Assembly: GCA_951812575.1 (NCBI GenBank)
Contig: OX638322.1
Location: 1-64,000, forward strand
DNA length: 64,000 nucleotides
Direction of reading: 5' to 3'
Source of the DNA: Candidatus Binatia bacterium
Lineage (GTDB): Bacteria; Desulfobacterota; Binatia; Bin18
In this document: piece by piece, positions 57,309 through 64,000 of the stretch
Layout of the letters: each line of letters starts with the position of its first letter
Numbering within the stretch: position 1 is the stretch's first letter
Position numbers and translations under genes: made by a program
The notes under the pieces: generated by a model
Told to the model about the DNA's origin: nothing
What the model saw: the letters and a program-made list of their open reading frames with translations, nothing else
The model's database searches: none

Positions 57309-58049
57309 TCAGCGCTTCTGCACATACAGGAAAAATTCTCTATTGCCCTTCGGTCCTCGCAGGGGCGATTCCGTCACCCCTTTGACTTCAAGCTGCCAAC
57401 CGTCCGCACGCGCCTGCAAACCCGCCAGCACTTCCGCGTGGAGGGCCGGGTCGCGGACCACACCGCCCTTCCCCACCCGCCCTTTTCCCACCTCGAATTG
57501 AGGCTTGACTAAGGCAACAATCTCTCCCTTGGCGGCGATCAAGCTGATAACATGTGGAATAACCAGGGTGAGCGAAATAAACGACGCATCAATCACCGCC
57601 AAGCTCGGAGTCGGGATCAATTCGTCAGGGGTGAGGCTGCGGATATTCCGGCGTTCCAGGTTCACGACGCATGGGTCTTGGCGGAGGGACCAGGCCAGTT
57701 GTCCGTAGCCGACGTCAACGGCAAAGACCTTGGCTGCCCCGTGCTGCAAAAGACAGTCCGTAAACCCGCCGGTTGAAGCCCCGACATCCAGGGCGGTGAC
57801 TCCGGTCACGTCCAAACCAAGAGCCTTCAGCCCACCCGCCAGTTTGTGGCCACCTCGGCTGACGTAAGGCGACTGGGCGTCGGCCTTGAGCCGCACCGCG
57901 GTCGCCGGATCAACCAAGGTGCCGGGCTTGTCCGCCCGCTGCTCGCCGGCAACCACGGCACCGGCCATGATCAGCCGCCGGGCCTGTTCTCGGCTGGCAA
58001 CCAGACCCCGTTCAACCAGCAGCAGATCGAGGCGCTTGCGTTGGCTCAC
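57309..58049 (-). CDS. tlyA: TlyA-family rRNA 2'-O-methyltransferase
   Basis: The 246-residue protein has an N-terminal S4 RNA-binding domain (RLDLLLVERGLVASREQARRLI) and an FtsJ-like methyltransferase. SAM binds at DVGASTGGFTDCLL near residue 88, and the catalytic lysine/aspartate elements include VIDASFIS and LVKPQFEVG. Relatives methylate 16S and 23S rRNA cytidines. Its start overlaps ispA by four bases. Confidence 0.92.
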   Translation of the reverse strand: MSQRKRLDLLLVERGLVASREQARRLIMAGAVVAGEQRADKPGTLVDPATAVRLKADAQSPYVSRGGHKLAGGLKALGLDVTGVTALDVGASTGGFTDCLLQHGAAKVFAVDVGYGQLAWSLRQDPCVVNLERRNIRSLTPDELIPTPSLAVIDASFISLTLVIPHVISLIAAKGEIVALVKPQFEVGKGRVGKGGVVRDPALHAEVLAGLQARADGWQLEVKGVTESPLRGPKGNREFFLYVQKR

Positions 58050-58948
58050 GTTTCAGACGGAACCGCCCGTTCGACCACAAAACGGGCGAGCTGGCGTAGC
58101 GGTTCGGCTTTGGGGCTGAATGCCTGGAGGGCGGTGAGGGCCTCGTCGAGCAGTTCCCGCGCGTATCGCTTGGTTTTTTTCATCCCCAGGGCAACCGGAT
58201 AGGTGGCTTTGTTGAGCTCGGCATCACGGCCAACTCGTTTGCCCGTTTTCGCCGTGCCGCCCTCAATGTCCAGAATATCGTCCGTCACCTGAAAGGCCAG
58301 CCCAACGGCGGTCCCGTACCGGTCGAGGCGGGCGTATTGTTTCGCGCTTGCCCCCCCGACCCGGGCGCCAACGCGGACCGATGCCCGCAGCAAGGCCCCG
58401 GTCTTGCGGGTGTGAATATACTCAACTCGTTTGCGAGTCGGTTTTTGATGCTCGGCTTCAATGTCCGCCACCTGTCCACCAACCATACCGGCCATACCGG
58501 CTCCGGCCGCCACCTCCCATATGGCCTGGAGGGCCGCGGTGCGATCCTGCCCGCGTTTGAGCGCGGCCTGAGCCATAATCCGAAAGGCTTCGGTCAGCAG
58601 CCCGTCACCGGCCAAAATGGCCATGGCTTCACCAAACACGACATGATTGGTCGGCTTGCCGCGGCGCAGATCATCATCGTCCATGGCCGGCAGGTCGTCG
58701 TGCACCAACGAATAGGAGTGAATCATTTCCAGCGCGCAGGCAAAGGGCAGAATACGCTGCGGCCGGGCGCCGACGGCCTCCCCGCTGGCCAGGGCCAGAA
58801 TAGGCCGAATCCGTTTCCCCCCGGAAAACAGGCTGTAGTGCATGGCCTTGCCCAGGTTCTTGGGCGGCGCCTCATGGTCGGCCAGCAGTTGCTGGAGCGT
58901 CCGGTCAATCAGCGCACAGCGCCGTTCTAAATACTGTTCGAGTTTCAC
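58046..58948 (-). CDS. ispA: Polyprenyl synthetase (farnesyl diphosphate synthase type)
   Basis: The 300-residue prenyltransferase has the first aspartate-rich motif DDLPAMD at residues 84-90 and the second in FQVTDDILD near 222. GGKRIRP near 43-49 is the IPP site. The residues before the first motif (MIHSYSLVHDD) fit a short-chain (C15-C20) product. It overlaps tlyA and xseB at both ends, a common xseB-ispA arrangement. Confidence 0.93.
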   Translation of the reverse strand: MKLEQYLERRCALIDRTLQQLLADHEAPPKNLGKAMHYSLFSGGKRIRPILALASGEAVGARPQRILPFACALEMIHSYSLVHDDLPAMDDDDLRRGKPTNHVVFGEAMAILAGDGLLTEAFRIMAQAALKRGQDRTAALQAIWEVAAGAGMAGMVGGQVADIEAEHQKPTRKRVEYIHTRKTGALLRASVRVGARVGGASAKQYARLDRYGTAVGLAFQVTDDILDIEGGTAKTGKRVGRDAELNKATYPVALGMKKTKRYARELLDEALTALQAFSPKAEPLRQLARFVVERAVPSET

Positions 58949-59193
58949 GCATCCCCTTCTTCGTCGGTCTCCAGACTCTGGGTCTGAAAGAGACCGCTGT
59001 TATCCCGCGTCAGGACCTCGACCCGTTTTTCCACTTCGGTCAGTTTCTCTTCCAGAAAGCGGACCAGTGCCACCCCCTCTTCAAATGCCTGGAGGGACTC
59101 TTCGAGCGACAGGGTGCCGGCGTCAAGTTTCTCAACTACGCCTTCCAAATCCTGCAAGGCGTCCTCGAATTTTTTATCCGCGGCAATTTCCAT
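58945..59193 (-). CDS. xseB: Exodeoxyribonuclease VII small subunit
   Basis: The 82-residue protein has the XseB pattern FEDALQDLEGVVEKLDAGTL followed by LEESLQAFEEGVALVRFLEEKL, a helical hairpin. Several copies bind the XseA C-terminus. Its start is seven bases after the xseA stop and its stop overlaps ispA. Confidence 0.95.
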   Translation of the reverse strand: MEIAADKKFEDALQDLEGVVEKLDAGTLSLEESLQAFEEGVALVRFLEEKLTEVEKRVEVLTRDNSGLFQTQSLETDEEGDA

Positions 59194-59200
59194 CTCTATC

Positions 59201-60427
59201 TCAATCTATTGAGGGCGTTACCTCTTCGATGCGGGCCTGCGCCTCGCCTTGAGCAAAAGTCAAGCGCACGTTCTCTCCGGGACGCAGCGTTGCAGCATCC
59301 CGCACGACAGCGTTCTCAGGTATAGTCCGCGTGAGACTATATCCCCGACCCAAAACAGCAAGGGGACTCAAGCTGTTGAGGGTTGCGGCGAGGTCTTCGA
59401 GTCGGGCACGTGCCCCCTCGTTCTTGCTCTGCAACGCCGAATGGAGACGGGCCAGCGCTATCCGTGTTCGCTCGCGTAGCGCGTCAACCTGGTGCTGCGG
59501 GTCACGCATACGTTCTTCCAGTTGCATGGCCTGACGCCGCCGGTCAGTCACCGTCCGCTGCATAGCTGTTGTTAACGCCCGGGCAGTATCCACCACACGG
59601 TCAGACAGGTCAGCCCATACTGGCACAACCATCTCAGCCGCGGCAGTCGGCGTTGGAGCGCGGGAATCCGCCACCAGGTCGGCAATGCTCAGGTCAATCT
59701 CATGGCCAACCGCGGCGATAACAGGCCGGTCCGAGGCGACGATTGCGCGGGCCACCACCTCTTCATTAAAAGCGTAGAGATCCTCACGCGAGCCGCCGCC
59801 GCGCCCGACAATAATTACCTCGACCTGCCCGTGTTCGTTCAGGTCGTTGATACCCGCGGCAATTTCAACACCGGCCCCGGCGCCTTGCACTTTAGTGGGT
59901 CGGACGACGACCTTCGTATACGGGCAGCGGCCGTGCAGAATGGTCAGAATATCCTGAATAGCCGCCCCTCCGAGGGCGGTGACAACCCCGACCCGACGCG
60001 GGAAGAACGGCAGGGGACGTTTGCGTTCCGGGGCAAAGAGGCCCTCGGCGGCGAGTTTGGCCTTGAGCTGCTCCAAGGCCAACTGTTGCCCGCCCAGCCC
60101 GCGCGGCTCCATACTGGCCGCATAGACCTGCAAATCGCCCCGGGCGGAATACAGACTGACCCTGCCCCTGATCAGGACCTCCAGACCGTCCTCGGGCCGG
60201 AAGCGAAGCAGTCGAGCATAACCGCGAAACATCACGCCACGCAACTGGCTGGTGTCATCCTTGAGGGTGAAATAGATATGCCCGGAGGCGGGGGTGCGCA
60301 GGCCGGAGAGTTCACCAACAACCCAGATGTCACCAAAATCGGCCTCAAGCTGACCTTGGATCAGGCTTGCCAGGTCGGTGACGGACAGCGCACGCGAGGA
60401 GCCGGGTGCAAGGGCAGAGGTCGTCAT
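59201..60427 (-). CDS. xseA: Exodeoxyribonuclease VII large subunit
   Basis: The 408-residue protein has an N-terminal OB domain (WVVGELSGLRTPASGHIYFTLKD), then the catalytic domain with RVGVVTALGGAAIQDIL, VIIVGRGGGSREDL and AVGHEIDLSIADLVADSRAPTPTAAAE. A long coiled coil and a C-terminal segment ending in LGRGYSL follow. It degrades single-stranded DNA with XseB. It lies 22 bases after ctpA. Confidence 0.95.
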   Translation of the reverse strand: MTTSALAPGSSRALSVTDLASLIQGQLEADFGDIWVVGELSGLRTPASGHIYFTLKDDTSQLRGVMFRGYARLLRFRPEDGLEVLIRGRVSLYSARGDLQVYAASMEPRGLGGQQLALEQLKAKLAAEGLFAPERKRPLPFFPRRVGVVTALGGAAIQDILTILHGRCPYTKVVVRPTKVQGAGAGVEIAAGINDLNEHGQVEVIIVGRGGGSREDLYAFNEEVVARAIVASDRPVIAAVGHEIDLSIADLVADSRAPTPTAAAEMVVPVWADLSDRVVDTARALTTAMQRTVTDRRRQAMQLEERMRDPQHQVDALRERTRIALARLHSALQSKNEGARARLEDLAATLNSLSPLAVLGRGYSLTRTIPENAVVRDAATLRPGENVRLTFAQGEAQARIEEVTPSID

Positions 60428-60449
60428 AGGAGCTGCTCAAGCGCCCGCC

Positions 60450-61811
60450 CTAGCCTTTTGCCTCAGCAACCGTGGTCTGAAAGACCTTCCACGACTTGAG
60501 TAACTCAAGCGCCCGGTCAAGCTGCGGGTCTTTGCCCAGCTCCCCTTCCTTAATATCAATCTCGGGCAGGGCCTGGGGTGCTGCCTCAGCATCGGCAGGA
60601 CTGTCGCCCTCTGTCTCGCTCGGAGTGTTGCTGATATTGCCAAAGTGTCCGCTTAGATTCTCTTCACGCACCCCGTGGCGTCGCCGGGCTGCGGCATAGG
60701 CTTCGGGCAGGTTTTCCAGTTCAATATCAGGGGCAATGCCCTTCGCCTGGATCGAGCGTCCATTGGGCGTGAAATACATGGCGGTGGTCAGCCGCAGAGC
60801 CGCCCCCCCATCGACCGGTAAAATCGTCTGCACCGAGCCTTTGCCAAAGGTCTTGATTCCCAGCACCACTGCGCGGCCATGGTCCTGTACCGCACCAGCG
60901 ACAATCTCGGAGGCACTGGCACTGCCGCCATTGACCAGGACAACCATCGGGATGTCCGTATATCCTCCGGGACGGGCGAAGTACTTTTGCTGCTGGCTTT
61001 CGAGCCGGCCTTCGGTATACACGATCATACCAGAACTCAAAAAGAGGTCGGAGACTTTAACCGCCTGGCTGAGCAGTCCGCCGGGATTGTTGCGCAGGTC
61101 CAGCACCATGCCCTGGAGTGGGACGTCTTCCTGGCCGAATTTTTTCAGCACGGTGTCCAGATCATTGCTGGTTCGATCCTGAAACTGAGTGACCCGTATA
61201 TAGGCATAGCCTTCTTCCAGGATTTTCGATTTCACACTGCGAATCTTGATCACTTCACGAATAAGGGACACATCGATCAGCCGGGGCACGCCTTCACGGC
61301 GGACCGAGATCGTAATCTCGGTTCCCTGCTTGCCCCGCATCTTTTTGACCGCCTGGATAAGCGACATGTCCTTTGTCAGCTCATCGTTAATCTTGATGAT
61401 CTGATCCCCGGCCTGGACGCCGGCGCGGTAGGCGGGCGTATCCTCAATGGGCGAAACAACGGTCAGAATGCCATCGCGAAGGGTGATCTCAATGCCCAGA
61501 CCGCCGAAACTGCCCTCCGTATCAACCTGGAGTTCCTTATAGGAATCCGGTGTCAGATAGGCACTGTGCGGGTCCAACGCACCGAGCATGCCATTAATCG
61601 CCCCTTCGATAAGGGCTTGGGTCTCTGTTTCCTCAACGTAGTTCTTGCGAACAATAGCCAAGACATTCGTGAACGCCTCAAGGTCTTCATAGGTGCTGCG
61701 GTCAACGGCTGAAACAAGATTGAGCCCATATCCCCCAAACAGAATCACGCTGAGCCCAACACCACCAGCAACCAATCCGATCAGGATTCGCCGCCGCTTC
61801 CTGTGCATCAT
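60450..61811 (-). CDS. CtpA-type S41 carboxyl-terminal processing protease
   Basis: The 453-residue protein has an N-terminal membrane anchor (ILIGLVAGGVGLSVILFGGY), then a PDZ domain (~90-170, YKELQVDTEGSFGGLGIE onward). The S41 protease core has the catalytic serine in NGGSASASEIVAG and the lysine in GIKTFGKGSVQT. The acidic C-terminal tail is variable. It acts in the periplasm on tails of envelope proteins. Confidence 0.93.
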   Translation of the reverse strand: MMHRKRRRILIGLVAGGVGLSVILFGGYGLNLVSAVDRSTYEDLEAFTNVLAIVRKNYVEETETQALIEGAINGMLGALDPHSAYLTPDSYKELQVDTEGSFGGLGIEITLRDGILTVVSPIEDTPAYRAGVQAGDQIIKINDELTKDMSLIQAVKKMRGKQGTEITISVRREGVPRLIDVSLIREVIKIRSVKSKILEEGYAYIRVTQFQDRTSNDLDTVLKKFGQEDVPLQGMVLDLRNNPGGLLSQAVKVSDLFLSSGMIVYTEGRLESQQQKYFARPGGYTDIPMVVLVNGGSASASEIVAGAVQDHGRAVVLGIKTFGKGSVQTILPVDGGAALRLTTAMYFTPNGRSIQAKGIAPDIELENLPEAYAAARRRHGVREENLSGHFGNISNTPSETEGDSPADAEAAPQALPEIDIKEGELGKDPQLDRALELLKSWKVFQTTVAEAKG

Positions 61812-61953
61812 TGTATTCCCCTGCTATCTGCCATGCCCTCGGCTTTGTACGCTGTTGCCAGCCGTCCAATATAGCATACTTCATACTCTCCGATATGGGA
61901 CGGGGCTGCTCTCCGGTCTTGTCTTCCTCATGCTGCCTGGGAATAAGGACCTC

Positions 61954-62532
61954 TTATCCTTCTGACAGTACGGGGGTATGGGCGCCGGACGCCGGCATTC
62001 CCGTATCGACACGCCACTCCCCTTTTTGGATCAAACGCCGGAGCACCTCCTCTATCTGCGGCTGAGCCCAGTCATTATAGCCAATATGGTGATAAACGAC
62101 TTGCCCCTGGCGATCAATGACAAACGTCTCGGGATAACCGGTGACACCATATTTCTTGCCAACCTCTCCCCGGACATCAAGCAGCACCGGAAAGGTATAT
62201 CCACCTTCTTGCAGATAGGGCTTCACCGTGGCGGCTCCATCGACATCCTGGCTCACAGCCAACAACACAAAGTCCTCACCGCCGAGTTTGTGAGCGAGGG
62301 TTTCCATAGTCGGCATCTCCTGCCGACACGGACCGCACCACGTCGCCCAAACATTGAGCAGAACAACTTTTCCCTTGAGCTGAGACAGGCGGACCGCCTG
62401 ACCGCTCACATTGGGCAGCAGGAAATCCGGAGCCGGTCGGGGCAGTGTGGTCGGAGAGGGCGTGGTGAGCAGCAGCAGCACGCCCAGCAGAACAACCGAG
62501 CCGACCCCCCCGAGGATAAACCAGGGTCTCAC
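61954..62532 (-). CDS. TlpA/ResA-like membrane-anchored thiol-disulfide oxidoreductase
   Basis: The 192-residue protein has an N-terminal membrane anchor (ILGGVGSVVLLGVLLLL) and a thioredoxin fold with the WCGPC active site (C66, C69). The cis-proline is in VTGYPETFVID. It would keep periplasmic thiols reduced, for example in cytochrome c maturation. It starts with GTG overlapping the lgt stop (GTGA), so the two are coupled; the longer upstream frame is inside lgt. Confidence 0.88.
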   Translation of the reverse strand: MRPWFILGGVGSVVLLGVLLLLTTPSPTTLPRPAPDFLLPNVSGQAVRLSQLKGKVVLLNVWATWCGPCRQEMPTMETLAHKLGGEDFVLLAVSQDVDGAATVKPYLQEGGYTFPVLLDVRGEVGKKYGVTGYPETFVIDRQGQVVYHHIGYNDWAQPQIEEVLRRLIQKGEWRVDTGMPASGAHTPVLSEG

Positions 62533-63323
62533 CGCGATTTCTCCAGTGTCTTGTGGACAGCCGGGACACGCCCATGCCGCCCGCTTTTGAATAGAAGGCT
62601 CGCTCCGACCAGCATCAGGCCGATGCTGATCACCTGGGCTTGAGAGAACGCTCCCCAGAGCGGAGGATTGACCCGCACAAATTCCAGACAAAACCGGGCA
62701 ATCCCGGCCAAGAGCAAATACCCCCAAAACAGGGCGCCGGGGTGATACCCAGCCGTCCGGCGGTTCCACAACACGACCGCAATCGCAAAATATGCGGCCA
62801 TCTCGTAGAGCGGCGTCGGATGAACGAACACGTCCGGCGGATAGTCCCAGCCAATAACGGCATCCGGGTAGGCCATTCCCCAGGGCAGGTCGGTTGGCGG
62901 TCCCCAGTCCCCGTCACCAGCTAACTGGCAGCCAATGCGTCCGGTTCCATGGCCCAGGGCAATTGCCGGGGCAATCGCATCCATGGTCTCCCGCCAGGGT
63001 AGCTTATAGTGCCGGATACACACACTGACGCCAACGGTGCCACCGATTAAGCCACCGTGCCAGACAAAGCCGGCACCGGTGAAAAGCAAAGCCCACGGAT
63101 CGGCCAGAAATGCGGACCAATTAGCCAGAATGAAAAGCAGCCGGGCGCCGATCAGCCCCCCAATGGCAGCCCACAGGACCAGGGTCGAAGCAAGGTCCGG
63201 GTTCCGGCCTTGATAGGCCAGCCCTTTACCCAGCAGCCAGGCCGCGGCCACGAAGCCCAGGGCCATCATGACCCCGTAGCTGTATATGGTGAAAGGGCCG
63301 AGTTCGAGCAGGACGGGATACAT
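62529..63323 (-). CDS. lgt: Prolipoprotein diacylglyceryl transferase
   Basis: The 264-residue membrane enzyme transfers diacylglycerol to the lipobox cysteine. The start MYPVLLELGPFTIYSYGVMMALGF matches the family. Several membrane segments follow, and the signature region GHGTGRIGCQLAGDGDWGPP corresponds to the H-G-R-I-G-N-F block. The phenylalanine/asparagine of that block are changed to C and Q, within known variation. Upstream in-frame ATGs exist but lack support. Confidence 0.9.
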   Translation of the reverse strand: MYPVLLELGPFTIYSYGVMMALGFVAAAWLLGKGLAYQGRNPDLASTLVLWAAIGGLIGARLLFILANWSAFLADPWALLFTGAGFVWHGGLIGGTVGVSVCIRHYKLPWRETMDAIAPAIALGHGTGRIGCQLAGDGDWGPPTDLPWGMAYPDAVIGWDYPPDVFVHPTPLYEMAAYFAIAVVLWNRRTAGYHPGALFWGYLLLAGIARFCLEFVRVNPPLWGAFSQAQVISIGLMLVGASLLFKSGRHGRVPAVHKTLEKSR

Positions 63324-63440
63324 GCGGCGATCATAGCCGAAGGCCAGACTTGATGCCAGTTCGGTGGACATCCGGACGGCTCTCATCTTGTATGCATCGG
63401 AGGACTCAGCTACCTATCGCACTAGAGAAGAAACAACAGT

Positions 63441-63899
63441 ATGCGAGCCGTTATCCAGCGAGTGAGCGAGGCGCAGGTCTCGGTTGAGGGGGACATCGTC
63501 GGGCAGATCCAGCACGGGCTGCTTGTCCTGCTCGGCGTGACAACGGCTGACACCGAAGCCGAGGCGAACTTTCTGAGCGAGAAAATTATCGGGCTACGAA
63601 TTTTCTCGGACCAGGCCGGAAAATTTGCCTATTCAGTCCAAGACGTGGGCGGATCGCTCCTGGTTGTGTCGCAATTCACGCTGTACGGCGATACGCGCAA
63701 AGGTCGCCGCCCATCGTTTACGGCCGCGGCGGGGACGGCCACCGCCAAACCGTTGTATGAATATTTTGTCGCCTGCTGTCAGCGCCGCCATATTCCGGTT
63801 GCCACGGGCCACTTCCAGGCGCATATGGCGGTCCAACTCGTAAACGACGGCCCGGTGACGCTCATTCTCGACACCGCGGACCGTGGATCGCTTCAATAG
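63441..63899 (+). CDS. dtd: D-aminoacyl-tRNA deacylase
   Basis: The 152-residue protein removes D-amino acids from tRNA. It has the DTD signature [17 protein letters not shown] (S77-Q78) and the Gly-cisPro motif NDGPVT (G137, P138), which gives chiral proofreading. Length is normal. It is divergent from lgt and followed 12 bases later by another gene. Confidence 0.95.
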   Translation: MRAVIQRVSEAQVSVEGDIVGQIQHGLLVLLGVTTADTEAEANFLSEKIIGLRIFSDQAGKFAYSVQDVGGSLLVVSQFTLYGDTRKGRRPSFTAAAGTATAKPLYEYFVACCQRRHIPVATGHFQAHMAVQLVNDGPVTLILDTADRGSLQ

Positions 63900-63911
63900 A
63901 GCTGAGCAGCC

Positions 63912-64000
63912 ATGCCACAAGCCGGTTTCTGGGCCATCGATCCCACCCGCAAGATACACTTTGGAAAAGATGGCTGGTGGTATGCCAACGATGAGCGTAT
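63912..64000 (+). CDS. 5' end of an unidentified gene, cut by the window edge
   Basis: Only 29 codons are visible, starting MPQAGFWAIDPTRKIHFGKD and continuing GWWYANDER. The KDGWWYxNDERI pattern is faintly like DUF1285, but too little is present to name it. It follows dtd closely and is probably co-transcribed. Confidence 0.45.
   Translation, partial: MPQAGFWAIDPTRKIHFGKDGWWYANDER

Overview
The window reads as one contiguous bacterial chromosome segment with no rRNA or tRNA genes. The protein families suggest an uncultured, metabolically versatile Gram-negative bacterium of the deltaproteobacterial / Binatota / Tectomicrobia type. The clues are a tandem pair of DUF507 genes, an F420-dependent luciferase-like oxidoreductase plus an F420:NADP reductase, amidohydrolase_2 enzymes beside an ADP-forming acyl-CoA ligase, a B12-dependent acyl-CoA mutase, a threonine operon whose only homoserine-kinase candidate is a phosphoglycerate-mutase-like protein, and an NtrBC pair. 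This placement is inference from gene content, not a phylogeny.

Layout. 0-6.7 kb: ferredoxin-type sulfite/nitrite reductase, an aminotransferase with a luciferase-like oxidoreductase, MsrB, cysteine synthase and an SDR dehydrogenase. 6.8-9.1 kb: a small accessory patch holding a DUF4143 AAA ATPase, a DUF433 protein, an orphan HigA-type antidote and decayed second copies of the ATPase and antidote. 9.2-18.6 kb: catabolic genes (two amidohydrolases, an MBL hydrolase, an NDP-forming acyl-CoA ligase), an HtrA-like protein that has lost its whole catalytic triad, a ThDP-dependent decarboxylase and an F420:NADP reductase. 18.6-21.3 kb: groES-groEL with a heat-shock-type promoter, and the DUF507 pair. 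21.4-24.7 kb: NtrB/NtrC-type two-component genes and thiE. 24.8-32.4 kb: dnaB interrupted by a LAGLIDADG intein, a BtuF-like protein without a signal peptide, a geranylgeranyl-reductase-type flavoprotein, and an isobutyryl-CoA mutase (separate large and B12-binding subunits). 32.6-39.6 kb: alaC-hom-thrC-apgM-glpX-crotonase, apparently one operon. 39.7-46.0 kb: an accessory/defence patch (BrnT/BrnA, an antitoxin with a broken VapC, a DUF6338 membrane protein with a coupled 51-residue gene, and a 1364-residue Type IIG-like restriction-modification enzyme). 46.2-55.9 kb: pyrR-pyrB-pyrC-carA-carB-recG behind a complete PyrR-type attenuator with a short leader peptide. 56-64 kb: tenA, then lgt-tlpA-ctpA-xseA-xseB-ispA-tlyA, then dtd and the start of an unidentified gene.

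How it works together. Pyrimidine synthesis is a single attenuated transcription unit. Threonine synthesis is complete from aspartate semialdehyde only if ApgM acts as homoserine kinase. Isobutyryl-CoA mutase, a crotonase and the acyl-CoA ligase point to branched or short-chain acyl-CoA metabolism. The F420 enzymes imply F420 synthesis elsewhere in the genome. Short dispersed palindromic repeats sit in several intergenic spaces and have been read into the N-terminus of RecG and the C-terminus of AlaC. The least described items are the coupled 51-residue protein next to DUF6338, the triad-less HtrA protein and the reciprocally decayed ATPase/antidote duplication.
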